Source: Longilinea sp964536805 (GTDB lineage Bacteria; Chloroflexota; Anaerolineae; Anaerolineales; Anaerolineaceae). From it: DNA of 64,000 nt. How positions within the stretch are numbered: position 1 is the first letter of the stretch; each line of letters begins with the position of its first letter. The notes beneath the pieces are model-generated. The model was not told the origin of the DNA. It saw only the letters and a list, made by a program, of their open reading frames with translations, and made no database searches. The translations under genes were made by a program, and so were the position numbers. The DNA is taken from the NCBI GenBank assembly GCA_964536805.1, contig CAZHYQ010000003.1:62001-126000 (forward strand). The letters are read 5' to 3'. Below are positions 24,487 to 32,867 of this stretch, piece by piece.

Positions 24487-25899
24487 TTACCCAACTGAAC
24501 CTTCCATTTGAAGCTGGATCAGGCGGTTCATTTCCACAGCGTACTCCATTGGCAGTTCTTTTACCAACGGCTCGATGAACCCGGATACCACCATGGTGGT
24601 TGCTTCTTCTTCCGTCAAACCGCGACTCATCAGGTAAAACAATTGCTCTTCGCCCACCTTGGACACGGAAGCCTCATGGCCGATGGTCACGTCCTCTTCA
24701 TCGATCTCAATGTAAGGATAGGTATCGGAACGCGATTTTGGATCCAAAAGCAGCGCATCGCAGACCACATTCGAACGCACATTTGTTGCGCCTTTATGGA
24801 CTTTTACCAGACCGCGATAGGAAGCCCGTCCGCCAGCCTTACTGATCGATTTGGAGGTGATCTTGCTGCTGGTGTTGGGGGCAAAATGGATCATCTTGCC
24901 GCCGGCATCCTGTGTCTGCCCAGGTCCGGCAAAGGCCATGGATAGAATTTCGCCATGGGCACCATCGCCCACCAGGTAACAGGATGGGTACTTCATGGTA
25001 ACTTTCGAGCCCAGGTTGGCATCCACCCATTCCATGGTGGCCCCTTCATGAACTAACGCCCGTTGGGTCACCAGATTATAGACATTGGTCGACCAGTTTT
25101 GAATGGTGGAGTAGCGGACGCGGGCGCCTTTCTTGACGACGATTTCAATCACGCCGCTATGAAAGGAATCGGTGGTGTACTGCGGCGCTGTGCAGCCTTC
25201 CACGTAATGGACTTGCGAGCCTTCGTCGGCAATAATAAGACTGCGTTCAAATTGCCCGATATTGGCAATGTTTAGGCGGAAATATGCCTGCAAAGGCAAA
25301 TCCACTTTCACACCTTTGGGAACATAGACAAAGGAGCCGCCTGACCAGACCGCGCTGTTCAAAGCCGCGAATTTGTTATCCTCGATCGGAATGACAGTCC
25401 CGAAATATTCCTTGAAAAGATCAGGATGCTGCCGTAGACCCTCTTCAATGCTTAAGAAGATGACGCCTTGTTTTTCCAGGTGTTCTTGAATGGAGTGATA
25501 AACCATTTCAGACTCATACTGAGCGCCAACCCCCGCCAAAAACTTGCGTTCCGCTTCCGGAATGCCAAGCCGGTCAAAAGTCTTCTTAATCGAATCAGGC
25601 ACATCTTCCCAGTTCTTGCCAGCTGCATCCATTGGCCGGACGTAGTAATAAATATCATCCAATTTCAAACCAGAAATATCTGCACCCCAATTGGGCATGG
25701 GCCGCTTGACAAAGTGCGCAAGCGCCTTAAGCCTAAAATCCAGCATCCATTGCGGTTCGCCTTTTTGGCTGGATATCTGACGGACTACGCCTTCATTAAG
25801 ACCTTTTCCGGTGTTGTAAACCGAAACATCAGGGTCGCTAAATCCGTATTTATAGTCGCCAAGACCATCCAGGATTTTTTCTTCGGTTGTTGAACCCAT
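24487..25899 (-). CDS. sufB: Fe-S assembly scaffold SufB
   Basis: A 470-residue SufB, the scaffold subunit on which the cluster forms. It shows YVEGCTAPQYTTDSFH, IQNWSTNVYNLVTQRA, and DEEDVTIGHEASVSKV with FYLMSRGL. The cysteines in VEGC and VVCDA are kept. The length is normal. It starts 31 nt after the sufC stop on the minus strand. Confidence 0.96.
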   Translation of the reverse strand: MGSTTEEKILDGLGDYKYGFSDPDVSVYNTGKGLNEGVVRQISSQKGEPQWMLDFRLKALAHFVKRPMPNWGADISGLKLDDIYYYVRPMDAAGKNWEDVPDSIKKTFDRLGIPEAERKFLAGVGAQYESEMVYHSIQEHLEKQGVIFLSIEEGLRQHPDLFKEYFGTVIPIEDNKFAALNSAVWSGGSFVYVPKGVKVDLPLQAYFRLNIANIGQFERSLIIADEGSQVHYVEGCTAPQYTTDSFHSGVIEIVVKKGARVRYSTIQNWSTNVYNLVTQRALVHEGATMEWVDANLGSKVTMKYPSCYLVGDGAHGEILSMAFAGPGQTQDAGGKMIHFAPNTSSKITSKSISKAGGRASYRGLVKVHKGATNVRSNVVCDALLLDPKSRSDTYPYIEIDEEDVTIGHEASVSKVGEEQLFYLMSRGLTEEEATTMVVSGFIEPLVKELPMEYAVEMNRLIQLQMEGSVG

Positions 25900-25930
25900 A
25901 AAATCCTCCTCAATCAGCCATTACCGTTAA

Positions 25931-26707
25931 TCAGGCAGCGGCGCCGTTTTCAAGTTTTTCGCGCACCCACTCGTAACCATGCTCTTCCAGGTGCAAAGCC
26001 AAATCCGCATCGCCAGACTCCACAATACGCCCGTCCATCATGACGTGTACCACATCCGGCTTGATGTAATTCAAGATGCGCTGGTAATGGGTAATAACCA
26101 ATACGCCCAAATCCGGTCCACGCAATGCATTTACGCCTTCCGAAACAACCTTTAATGCGTCAATATCAAGACCCGAATCGGTTTCATCCAGAATGGCAAA
26201 CAGCGGTTTTAACATTGCCATTTGTAGGATTTCTGCGCGTTTCTTCTCGCCGCCCGAAAAACCCTCATTTAGGTAGCGGCCGGCAAAAGCCGGGTCCATC
26301 TTCAAGTACGCCATTTGTTCTTTGAGCATCTTGCGGAATTCCGGAATGGGAACGCCTTTGTCATCGTGGTTTTCAACTCGTCGGCGCGCGTTTACCGCTG
26401 AACGCAGGAAATTAGCAACTGTGACCCCGGGAATGGACACAGGATACTGAAACGCCAGGAATATTCCCATCCGCGAACGCGCATCGGGCTCAAGTTCCAG
26501 GACGTTGGTGTTGTCAATCAGAACTTCGCCATCCGTTACCTGATACGATGGGTGTCCCATCAAAGTGTACGCCAGCGTAGATTTTCCTGTTCCGTTAGGA
26601 CCCATAATCGCATGCACTTCACCCTGCGGAATCGTCAGGTTGAGACCTTTCAGAATCTCCTTATTGTCAATGCTAACGTGCAGGTTACGAATGGTCAGAT
26701 CTGACAT
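25931..26707 (-). CDS. sufC: Fe-S assembly ATPase SufC
   Basis: A 258-residue ABC-type ATPase of the SufBCD complex. Walker A is GPNGTGKST, the signature FSGGEKKRAE, and Walker B FAILDETDSGLD. The ATG at 26707 is chosen because AAGGAG lies about 11 nt upstream and the protein then begins MSDLTIRNLHV as in the family; a longer frame to 26812 would run into the promoter. It is first in the sufC-B-D operon. Confidence 0.96.
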   Translation of the reverse strand: MSDLTIRNLHVSIDNKEILKGLNLTIPQGEVHAIMGPNGTGKSTLAYTLMGHPSYQVTDGEVLIDNTNVLELEPDARSRMGIFLAFQYPVSIPGVTVANFLRSAVNARRRVENHDDKGVPIPEFRKMLKEQMAYLKMDPAFAGRYLNEGFSGGEKKRAEILQMAMLKPLFAILDETDSGLDIDALKVVSEGVNALRGPDLGVLVITHYQRILNYIKPDVVHVMMDGRIVESGDADLALHLEEHGYEWVREKLENGAAA

Positions 26708-26783
26708 GGAAGTAAAACTCCTTAAGTTCAGTTTCATCGATTTGCGCCAGCCCAGAAAGGGTAGTTCCCAAGCGGCAGTCCCG

Positions 26784-26812
26784 ATTATAGCACAAGCCCT
26801 TAAAAGGGTCAA
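26784..26812 (-). promoter_or_regulatory. sufCBD promoter
   Basis: On the minus strand TTGACC (26807-26812) and consensus TATAAT (26784-26789) with exactly 17 nt between and a TGC extended -10. The spacer holds the inverted repeat CCCTT-AA-AAGGG (26797-26808), a possible operator. This and the divergent sufR promoter account for the 311-nt intergenic region 26708-27018, whose middle (26810-26940) is AT-rich. Confidence 0.75.
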
Positions 26813-26946
26813 TATTTTAGATAATATTCTTATATATTATTTTTCTTAATATTCAGGCTACACCAGCGCTGGCAACAATAATAATAAATGAGAGACCTAA
26901 GATATCGCATCACTTGATTGAATATTTACGATAATAATCTAGTATA

Positions 26947-26996
26947 TTGACATATTTCAATTGCCTGTGATATACTGCCGATAATAACCGGTAGTA
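26947..26996 (+). promoter_or_regulatory. sufR promoter with overlapping inverted repeat
   Basis: TTGACA (26947-26952), 18 nt, TATACT (26971-26976) preceded by TGA (extended -10). The near-perfect inverted repeat TACTGCCG (26973-26980) / CGGTAGTA (26989-26996), one mismatch, covers the -10 and start site, as expected for autorepression by the regulator encoded 22 nt downstream. Confidence 0.65.
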
Positions 26997-27018
26997 TTCA
27001 CTAAGGCAAAACCTATCT

Positions 27019-27651
27019 ATGAAAAGCACCCGCGAACGCATTTTACAGACCTTGCTGGGAAATCCACGTTCCACCATTACCGACCTGGCAGACGCTGTCG
27101 GAATTAACGCCATTTCCGTGCGCCACCATCTCACCAGCCTGCAGGCCGAATCGCTTGTTGCTGCCGAGGAAGAACGGCATGGTGTAGGCCGTCCGCGCTT
27201 GGTCTACTTTCTTACGGAAACCGGTTTGGAACGCTTTCCCACGAGGTATTTGCGTCTGACAAACCGTCTCCTCGATCAGATCAAAGAGAGTCTACCAGCG
27301 CCAGTCGTCAATAAGCTGTTCACTGAAATCGCGATCGATATGGCATCCAGCGTTAAACGCGAAGCACATTCGATGAATATCGAGGAACGCCTGGATTTGG
27401 TTCAGAAACTACTGGCTGAAGAAGGCTTTACTGTCCAATGGGAAAAACAGGGATCACAATATCATATCCATGAGATATCCTGTCCCTATTATCACGTCGG
27501 CCAAAGCCATCCGGAAGTGTGCAGCGTAGACCAAACATTAATTTCAACCGTTTTGGAGATCCCCGCGGAAAAGATCCAATGTCTATTGCGCGGAGACACG
27601 CACTGCACTTATGTTATTTCAGAGTTGGCCGCCAGCAAATCGGAGAATTGA
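27019..27651 (+). CDS. sufR: SufR-type Fe-S-sensing transcriptional regulator
   Basis: A 210-residue winged-helix regulator. The DeoR/ArsR-like HTH occupies about 1-60 (STITDLADAVGINAISVRHHL). The C-terminal part carries C155, C168 (12 residues apart), C188 and C196, the cluster-ligand arrangement of SufR, which represses suf genes when its [4Fe-4S] is intact. It is divergent from sufC and has its own promoter with an inverted repeat. Assignment is strong because family motifs and context agree; the cluster type is inferred. Confidence 0.85.
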   Translation: MKSTRERILQTLLGNPRSTITDLADAVGINAISVRHHLTSLQAESLVAAEEERHGVGRPRLVYFLTETGLERFPTRYLRLTNRLLDQIKESLPAPVVNKLFTEIAIDMASSVKREAHSMNIEERLDLVQKLLAEEGFTVQWEKQGSQYHIHEISCPYYHVGQSHPEVCSVDQTLISTVLEIPAEKIQCLLRGDTHCTYVISELAASKSEN

Positions 27652-27653
27652 CC

Positions 27654-28004
27654 ATGATGAATGCACAGCCCGGTACAAACCGGCCTACCTGGGCAGCGGA
27701 AGAAGCCCAGCCGGAAAAATGTGAACAATTGCGTGCCAAATTGAGCGAAGTAGTCGATCCTGAAATTGGCCTGAATATTATCCAGCTTGGGTTGATCCGG
27801 GATGTACGCATCGATGAAGATCAAACCATTATCAAAATGATATTGACCACCCCCTTCTGTCCCTACGGTCCGGCCATGCTGGAGATGACCCGGCAAAAAG
27901 CCGAGGAAGCCCTCAATCAACCGGCAGTAATCGACCTTGGTTTGGATACCTGGGATTTTTCCATGATGGAAGAAGGCCTTGGCGCCGAATGGGGTTTATA
28001 CTGA
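27654..28004 (+). CDS. MIP18/DUF59 family protein, SufT-like
   Basis: A 116-residue protein of the DUF59 (PaaD/SufT/MIP18) family involved in Fe-S maturation or delivery. The VDPEIGLNIIQLGLI segment and TTPFCPYGP with the conserved Cys are visible. It starts 2 nt after the sufR stop (GGAGA about 8 nt before the ATG); a second ATG directly follows. Co-transcription with sufR supports an Fe-S role. SufT proper is the best guess. Confidence 0.88.
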   Translation: MMNAQPGTNRPTWAAEEAQPEKCEQLRAKLSEVVDPEIGLNIIQLGLIRDVRIDEDQTIIKMILTTPFCPYGPAMLEMTRQKAEEALNQPAVIDLGLDTWDFSMMEEGLGAEWGLY

Positions 28005-28020
28005 AATCGACAAATTCAAT

Positions 28021-28052
28021 AAAAACATCGGACTTTTCAGTCCGATGTTTTT
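28021..28052. terminator. Bidirectional intrinsic terminator
   Basis: A perfect 14-bp stem (28021-28034 with 28039-28052) and TTTC loop, with A-run on the left and T-run on the right. It ends the sufR unit and also overlaps the stop codon of the converging SCP2 gene. Confidence 0.92.
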
Positions 28053-28410
28053 ATTTCTGGATGGTTTGAAATAATTCCTCATCGACGCGAAAAAGCTTTG
28101 CAAGTTTGAACGCCAATCCCATATTTCCTTTGATTCGCAGTTTTCCTTGCATAAACGCCTTCGTTGGGTCCAACCTGCCATAAAAAATATCGAGTATATC
28201 CTGCGCATTGCTATGCAGGCTAAGGGTGGGTTTCTCCACTGTTTTTCCTGGCACAACCGATATTTTCTGGTCGCGAATTGTCACGGTCCAATCACCGCCG
28301 TTATCCCCGCTCAATGAAAATAACGTTACCGCGTCAATTCCCTCCGCGCGCTCCGGGATGAATGCTCCAGGCATGGCTTCCATTAATTTTTTTATTGTTA
28401 CGTCGCTCAT
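28051..28410 (-). CDS. SCP2 sterol-binding-domain protein
   Basis: A 119-residue SCP-2-like lipid-binding domain standing alone: FSLSGDNGGDWTVTIRD, then KPTLSLHSNAQDILDIFYGRLDPTKAFMQGKLRIKGN, the pattern of the family's C-terminal half. It is predicted cytoplasmic and probably binds a hydrophobic ligand; the ligand is unknown. Single gene, divergent from corA. AGGAGC precedes the ATG. Confidence 0.85.
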   Translation of the reverse strand: MSDVTIKKLMEAMPGAFIPERAEGIDAVTLFSLSGDNGGDWTVTIRDQKISVVPGKTVEKPTLSLHSNAQDILDIFYGRLDPTKAFMQGKLRIKGNMGLAFKLAKLFRVDEELFQTIQK

Positions 28411-28536
28411 AAGCTGCTCCTATGGATCTGATTTTACCTGAATTATCATAATTATTTTGGCTTAACCCTGAACAACCCGGGTAAAAACCAGTGTATACTC
28501 TCCATTAATCTTCCATTTCGTCGGAGAATACTTGAA

Positions 28537-29514
28537 ATGATTCGTTCGATCTATTTCCCTCCAAAAGAATCACCAGTCCGCAATTTACCGCCGGATCAAT
28601 TTGCTGAATGTCTCCAAAATCCTGAAGGTTTATTATGGGTCAGCCTGGAAAATACGACTGCTGATGAGATTCAAGCCATCCTGGGAGAGGCCTTTCATTT
28701 TCATCCATTAACGATTGAAGATTGTACCAACATCGGTTACCAATCGCCAAAAATTGACGATTTCGATGATTATCTTTTCATAATCGCCCACGCCATTCAA
28801 CCAGCCTGGGAAATAACAGAAGAGACATTGCTGGAATTGGGTATCTTCTTGGGCTCCAATTATCTGGTCACCGTTTCCACCGACCCCAGCATGCCGCCAG
28901 TGATCAAGACCTGGGATTTATTGGAAAAGGATCAGCGTCTGCATTTGGGTGGAGCCGATTTCCTTTGCCATTCCATTCTCGATATTTTGGTCGATGATTA
29001 CATGCCTTTGCTGGACAGCATGGAAGATGAGATCGAAAAGTTGGAAGATTTGATTCTAGCCAGTCCGAAGGCTGAAACCCTTGAACGAATCCTGGCTTTG
29101 AAGCACAGCATCATGGTTCTTCGGCATATCATCTGGCCGCAACGCGAGGTTATCAATCGCCTCAGCCGGGATGAGTACCCCATGATTGACCAGAAGAGCC
29201 GCATTTATTTCCGTGACATTTATGACCATTTGATGCGCATTCAGGATATGACCGAAAATATCCGGGACATCGTCAGCGGCTCATTGGATATTTACCTCAA
29301 TTCCACCTCGCTGCGTTTGAATGAGGTAATGAAAGCGCTGACCATTGTTTCTACAATCTTCCTGCCGCTATCCTTTGTGGCCGGTAACTTTGGCATGAAT
29401 TTCAAGTTTATGCCTGAACTCAGCTGGCAGTATGGCTATCTGATGGTCATTGGAATCTATATCGCAATTGTGATCGGCATGTTGACCTTTTTCAAGAAAC
29501 GCGGCTGGTTCTAG
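28537..29514 (+). CDS. corA: CorA-family divalent metal transporter
   Basis: A 325-residue CorA homologue: a cytoplasmic N-terminal domain and long helix (about 60-265), then two C-terminal transmembrane segments, with the signature GMN at 286-288 (AGNFGMNF). It mediates Mg2+ or related cation uptake. The C-terminus FFKKRGWF is basic as usual. CGGAGAA precedes the ATG; a TATACT hexamer at 28494-28499 is a possible -10 without a good -35. Confidence 0.92.
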   Translation: MIRSIYFPPKESPVRNLPPDQFAECLQNPEGLLWVSLENTTADEIQAILGEAFHFHPLTIEDCTNIGYQSPKIDDFDDYLFIIAHAIQPAWEITEETLLELGIFLGSNYLVTVSTDPSMPPVIKTWDLLEKDQRLHLGGADFLCHSILDILVDDYMPLLDSMEDEIEKLEDLILASPKAETLERILALKHSIMVLRHIIWPQREVINRLSRDEYPMIDQKSRIYFRDIYDHLMRIQDMTENIRDIVSGSLDIYLNSTSLRLNEVMKALTIVSTIFLPLSFVAGNFGMNFKFMPELSWQYGYLMVIGIYIAIVIGMLTFFKKRGWF

Positions 29515-29539
29515 ATAGCCTAAGTGCTCCAAAATACAA

Positions 29540-29568
29540 ATACGCCGTTGGATTTACCAACGGCGTAT
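29540..29568. terminator. Hairpin downstream of corA
   Basis: A perfect 12-bp GC-rich stem (29540-29551 with 29557-29568) and 5-nt loop, 25 nt after the corA stop. No T-run follows, so it is a weaker terminator than its neighbours. Confidence 0.65.
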
Positions 29569-29574
29569 ACACTA

Positions 29575-29603
29575 TTGACAATATAGATATTTTGTTCTAT
29601 TAT
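29575..29603 (+). promoter_or_regulatory. Sigma-70-type promoter for the 253-aa membrane protein
   Basis: Consensus TTGACA (29575-29580), 17 nt, TATTAT (29598-29603), 46 nt before the ATG. It lies immediately after the corA hairpin. Confidence 0.75.
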
Positions 29604-29648
29604 GGAGTCGATACTGGTTGGCTCTGATTCACAATAAAGGAGGTAGCC

Positions 29649-30410
29649 ATGTCCAGTCCAAATTACCCAATTCTTCGGCCACAAGCCAACCGCACGTTCG
29701 GCTACCGAAAAATAATTACGGCATCCATTCTGGCGGTGGCCCTATTGGGATTTGAAGTCTTCAATTTCAGTACAACCGCTTATGCGCTCGATGACCTTCT
29801 GGGGCAGCTAAGTTTCTTCGGAATGCGCTGGTCTTCGGTTTTGGCCATTGCATTTTGCGCCATCGATTTTGCCGGTATTGCCCGCCTTTTCATGCCGGAA
29901 ATTGAACAACGAGCCGGCAAGGAACTCTGGTTCCTTTTTGGCGCCTGGCTTCTGGCCGCAACGATGAATGCCATGTTGACCTGGTGGGGAATTTCGATGG
30001 CCGTGGTTAACCATACGTTAGCCAGCAGCACCATCATCAATCCACAAATCCTCACCCATGGAATTCCGGTTTTTGTGGCGATCATGGTCTGGGTCACGCG
30101 TATCCTGCTAATTGGCTCGTTCTCGCTTAGCGTTACTCCGAACCAAGCCCGAACTGCCCCCCAACCTGGATTTGGGAATGAACGAATCGCACCAGGGCAA
30201 CCGTTAATTGTACGGCGCAAAGAACGCAGCATGCCGCCGCCAAAAACCGAGCCGGCGTTACCGCGCGTCCGCCAGCCCTTGCCAATTTATCAACCATCCG
30301 AACTTGAGCCAGTGGAAGTACCCGAACCGGTATACGTCCCAATGGAGGCAGCCTTTCACAGTCTTTCGGCCAGCGGCCAACAAAAGCAAAACCAACCCAG
30401 AAGGTTCTAA
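29649..30410 (+). CDS. Membrane protein with proline-rich cytoplasmic tail
   Basis: 253 residues with four hydrophobic segments (about 24-46, 58-78, 92-112, 134-157). From about residue 165 there is a hydrophilic, Pro/Arg/Glu-rich tail (PPPKTEPALPRVRQPLP, EPVEVPEPVYVP) that is likely disordered. A very strong ribosome site (AAAGGAGGT) and a near-consensus promoter suggest high expression. I do not recognise a family. Monocistronic between two hairpins. Confidence 0.7.
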   Translation: MSSPNYPILRPQANRTFGYRKIITASILAVALLGFEVFNFSTTAYALDDLLGQLSFFGMRWSSVLAIAFCAIDFAGIARLFMPEIEQRAGKELWFLFGAWLLAATMNAMLTWWGISMAVVNHTLASSTIINPQILTHGIPVFVAIMVWVTRILLIGSFSLSVTPNQARTAPQPGFGNERIAPGQPLIVRRKERSMPPPKTEPALPRVRQPLPIYQPSELEPVEVPEPVYVPMEAAFHSLSASGQQKQNQPRRF

Positions 30411-30440
30411 ACCAACCTTTTTATTCATGATGCCTGGCCA

Positions 30441-30474
30441 AAAAAAGTACCAGGGCTGGCCCTGATACTTTTTT
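30441..30474. terminator. Bidirectional intrinsic terminator
   Basis: Stem arms 30441-30456 and 30459-30474 with one mismatch; A-run left and T-run right. It lies between the membrane-protein gene and the converging aminotransferase-family gene. The following 60 nt (30475-30534) hold nothing recognisable. Confidence 0.85.
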
Positions 30475-30534
30475 ATGGAAAATATGAATCAGAACGGCGT
30501 CCTAAAGGGGACACTGTTCTGTTTTGCAAAACCT

Positions 30535-31713
30535 TTAGATGATGCCGTATTCTTTTCCAACCCTGCCAAAAGTCTCGAGAACCTGATCCAACTGTTCATC
30601 GGTATGGGTGGCCATATAACTGGTTCTCAACAATTGGTGTCCAGGAGCAACCGCCGGACTGATTACAGGATTGACAAACACGCCATTTTCAAACAACGCT
30701 TTCCAAAAAAGGAACGTTTTCATGTCGTCGCCGATAATAATGGGCACAATCGGCGTCACCGAATGACCAATGTCAAAACCAAGCGATTGATACCCAGCGC
30801 GCATCTTGCGGCCGATTTCGTTGACCCGTTCGACTCTTTCTGGTTCCTCGGCCATCACCTTCAACGCCGCCAGGGCTGAGGCTGCATTTGAAGCCGTGAT
30901 GCTGGCACTGAAAATCAGCGCCCGGGCATGATGCTTGATATAATGCACTACCTCGTCTTTGCCGGCGATGAAACCGCCCAAAGAGGCAAAAGATTTGCTA
31001 AAAGTAGACATTACCAGGTCAACCTGATCCGACATGCCGAAATGCGCAACGGTGCCATGACCTTTTCCCATCACGCCCATCCCGTGGGCATCATCCACCA
31101 TGACGCGCGCGCCGTACTTCTTTGCCAATGGCACAAGCCGGGGCAAGTCTGCCAGATCGCCTTCCATGCTGAAGAGCCCGTCCATCACCAGTAATCTTCC
31201 AGCACTATCGGGCAAGCTTTTCAGCACGCGCTCCAGGTGGTCGGCATCGTTATGGCGGTAGCGTTCGATTTTCCCGTAGCCCAACCGTGCGCCGTCAACA
31301 ATGCTGGCATGATCATCCTTATCCAAAATCACAACATCATCGCGTCCGATCAGTGCGCTCACCGTGCCCAGGTTTGTTTGCATCCCGGTGGAAAAGACAA
31401 GGGCAGCTTCGGTACCAACCCATGCGGCCAACTCATTTTCAAGCTGCTCATGCAGAGCAAGAGTGCCATTCAGAAACCGAGATCCGGTACAACTGGTTCC
31501 ATAGCGGTCGATGGCTGCTTTGGCTGCCTCTTTCACTTTCGGATGGGTGGTCAGCCCCAAATAATTGTTCGACCCGCACATGATGAGCCGTTTTCCCTTA
31601 TACAAGACTTCCGTGCCTTCATTTTCATCGAGAGGGATAAAGTAAGGATAAAATCCTTCTTTGATCGCCTCCCTTGCTTCCGTATACTCAAGGCATTTCT
31701 GAAATAAATCCAT
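30535..31713 (-). CDS. Alpha-oxoamine synthase (KBL/BioF/SPT family)
   Basis: A 392-residue PLP enzyme that condenses an amino acid with an acyl-CoA. Visible features: CGSNNYLGLTTHP, GSRFLNGT, MVDDAHGMGVMGK and the PLP lysine in STFSKSFASLGGF. Members include glycine C-acetyltransferase, 8-amino-7-oxononanoate synthase and serine palmitoyltransferase. The N-terminal DLFQKCLEYTEAREA and YPYFIPL resemble the bacterial SPT-like branch as I recall it, but no sphingolipid or biotin genes are nearby, so the substrate stays open. AAGGAAAA precedes the start. Confidence 0.88.
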   Translation of the reverse strand: MDLFQKCLEYTEAREAIKEGFYPYFIPLDENEGTEVLYKGKRLIMCGSNNYLGLTTHPKVKEAAKAAIDRYGTSCTGSRFLNGTLALHEQLENELAAWVGTEAALVFSTGMQTNLGTVSALIGRDDVVILDKDDHASIVDGARLGYGKIERYRHNDADHLERVLKSLPDSAGRLLVMDGLFSMEGDLADLPRLVPLAKKYGARVMVDDAHGMGVMGKGHGTVAHFGMSDQVDLVMSTFSKSFASLGGFIAGKDEVVHYIKHHARALIFSASITASNAASALAALKVMAEEPERVERVNEIGRKMRAGYQSLGFDIGHSVTPIVPIIIGDDMKTFLFWKALFENGVFVNPVISPAVAPGHQLLRTSYMATHTDEQLDQVLETFGRVGKEYGII

Positions 31714-31844
31714 AATATTTTCCTTATGAGAAAAATTCGAAAATCAAGGCAGAAAAAGGTTGGGAATAGAAGAAAAAAAAGAGTACCGTGAAAGTCAATC
31801 GCAGAAGCAATAAGTTACCGAAAAAATCGCGGACTTTCAGATAG

Positions 31845-31906
31845 GGTTTCGAAACCTGATTATACCCGAAAAAGGATTTCGACGATTCTTGCGCCTGTGC
31901 TATGAT
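31845..31906 (+). promoter_or_regulatory. Palindrome and extended -10 upstream of the ROK kinase
   Basis: TGC-TATGAT (31898-31906) is an extended -10; TTCGAC 17 nt upstream is a poor -35. The 12-nt palindrome GGTTTCGAAACC (31845-31856) about 40 nt further up could be an operator. The rest of the gap 31714-31937 is AT-rich with no gene. Confidence 0.4.
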
Positions 31907-31937
31907 TAACACGCAAATATCTTACTGGAGGTGACCG

Positions 31938-32831
31938 ATGCGTTATTTTGGCGGCGTTGAGGCAGGCGGGACAAAATTTGTTTGCATCGTCACCGATGAA
32001 AAAGCCAGAATTCTCGCTGAAATGCGCTTTCCGACCACTCAACCCGCTGAAACGTTGCAGAGAACTGTGGATTTCTTCAGGCATTGGATGGCCGGGCAGA
32101 ACATTGCTTTGCAAGCCATCGGTATTGCCTGTTTTGGCCCTGTGGATTTACAGGTTGGATCACCGACATTTGGAACAATTACCTCGACGCCCAAACCTGG
32201 TTGGAAAAATGCATCGGTGGCGTCCGTCATCGAGAAGGAATTAGCAATTCCGGTATTTTTTGATACCGATGTGAATGGTGCTGCATTGGGCGAAGGCCGC
32301 TGGGGAGCCGCGCAAGGCTTGACTGATTTTCTCTACATGACCATTGGAACTGGAGTTGGCGGCGGGGCAATCTGCGGAGGCCAGCCTTTACACGGTTTAG
32401 TTCACCCTGAAATGGGACACGTGATCCTGCCGCATGATCATATGGCTGACCCATTCGCGGGCAATTGCCCGTATCACAGCGATTGTTTTGAGGGTTTGGC
32501 TTCAGGGCCTGCACTCAACAAACGTTGGGGGATTACAGCGGATAAACTACCGCCAGACCATCCAGCCTGGGAACTCGAGGCGAATTATATTGCCCTGGCG
32601 TTGAGCAGTTTCATTTACACCCTCTCGCCGCAGCGGATTATTTTAGGCGGCGGGGTGATGGCACAGTCTCAGCTTTTCCCAATGATTCGTAAAAAAATTT
32701 CTGCGATTATCAATGGCTATGTACAATCTCCCGCATTGCTATCCGAAATGGACAGCTATGTGGTACCGCCTGGTCTTGGCAACCAGGCTGGATCTTTAGG
32801 CGCGGTCGCTTTGGCCATGCAAGAAAATTAA
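31938..32831 (+). CDS. ROK-family sugar kinase (probable fructokinase)
   Basis: A 297-residue ROK kinase. The ATP-binding GVEAGGTKF is at the N-terminus, DTDVNGAALGE holds the catalytic Asp region, and GTGVGGGAIC follows. The zinc motif is HPEMGH ... CPYHSDCFEGLASGPAL. This form, without an HTH domain, matches fructokinases of the YdhR/GmuE type. GGAGGTGACC precedes the ATG. It would feed fructose 6-phosphate into the sugar-phosphate genes encoded next to it. Confidence 0.87.
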   Translation: MRYFGGVEAGGTKFVCIVTDEKARILAEMRFPTTQPAETLQRTVDFFRHWMAGQNIALQAIGIACFGPVDLQVGSPTFGTITSTPKPGWKNASVASVIEKELAIPVFFDTDVNGAALGEGRWGAAQGLTDFLYMTIGTGVGGGAICGGQPLHGLVHPEMGHVILPHDHMADPFAGNCPYHSDCFEGLASGPALNKRWGITADKLPPDHPAWELEANYIALALSSFIYTLSPQRIILGGGVMAQSQLFPMIRKKISAIINGYVQSPALLSEMDSYVVPPGLGNQAGSLGAVALAMQEN

Positions 32832-32835
32832 AAGA

Positions 32836-32866
32836 AAAACATCCCCTGAAATTCAGGGGGTGTTTT
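32836..32866. terminator. Bidirectional intrinsic terminator
   Basis: Arms 32836-32850 and 32852-32866 (one G-T pair; the apex opens to a small loop), A-run left and T-run right, between the converging ROK kinase and tal/pgi genes. Confidence 0.85.
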
Positions 32867-32867
32867 G

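Noticed and set aside
30475..30534. GGGGACACTGTTCTG-like sequence between convergent genes, considered as an insertion-sequence end
   Set aside because: No matching inverted end, target duplication or transposase is present.
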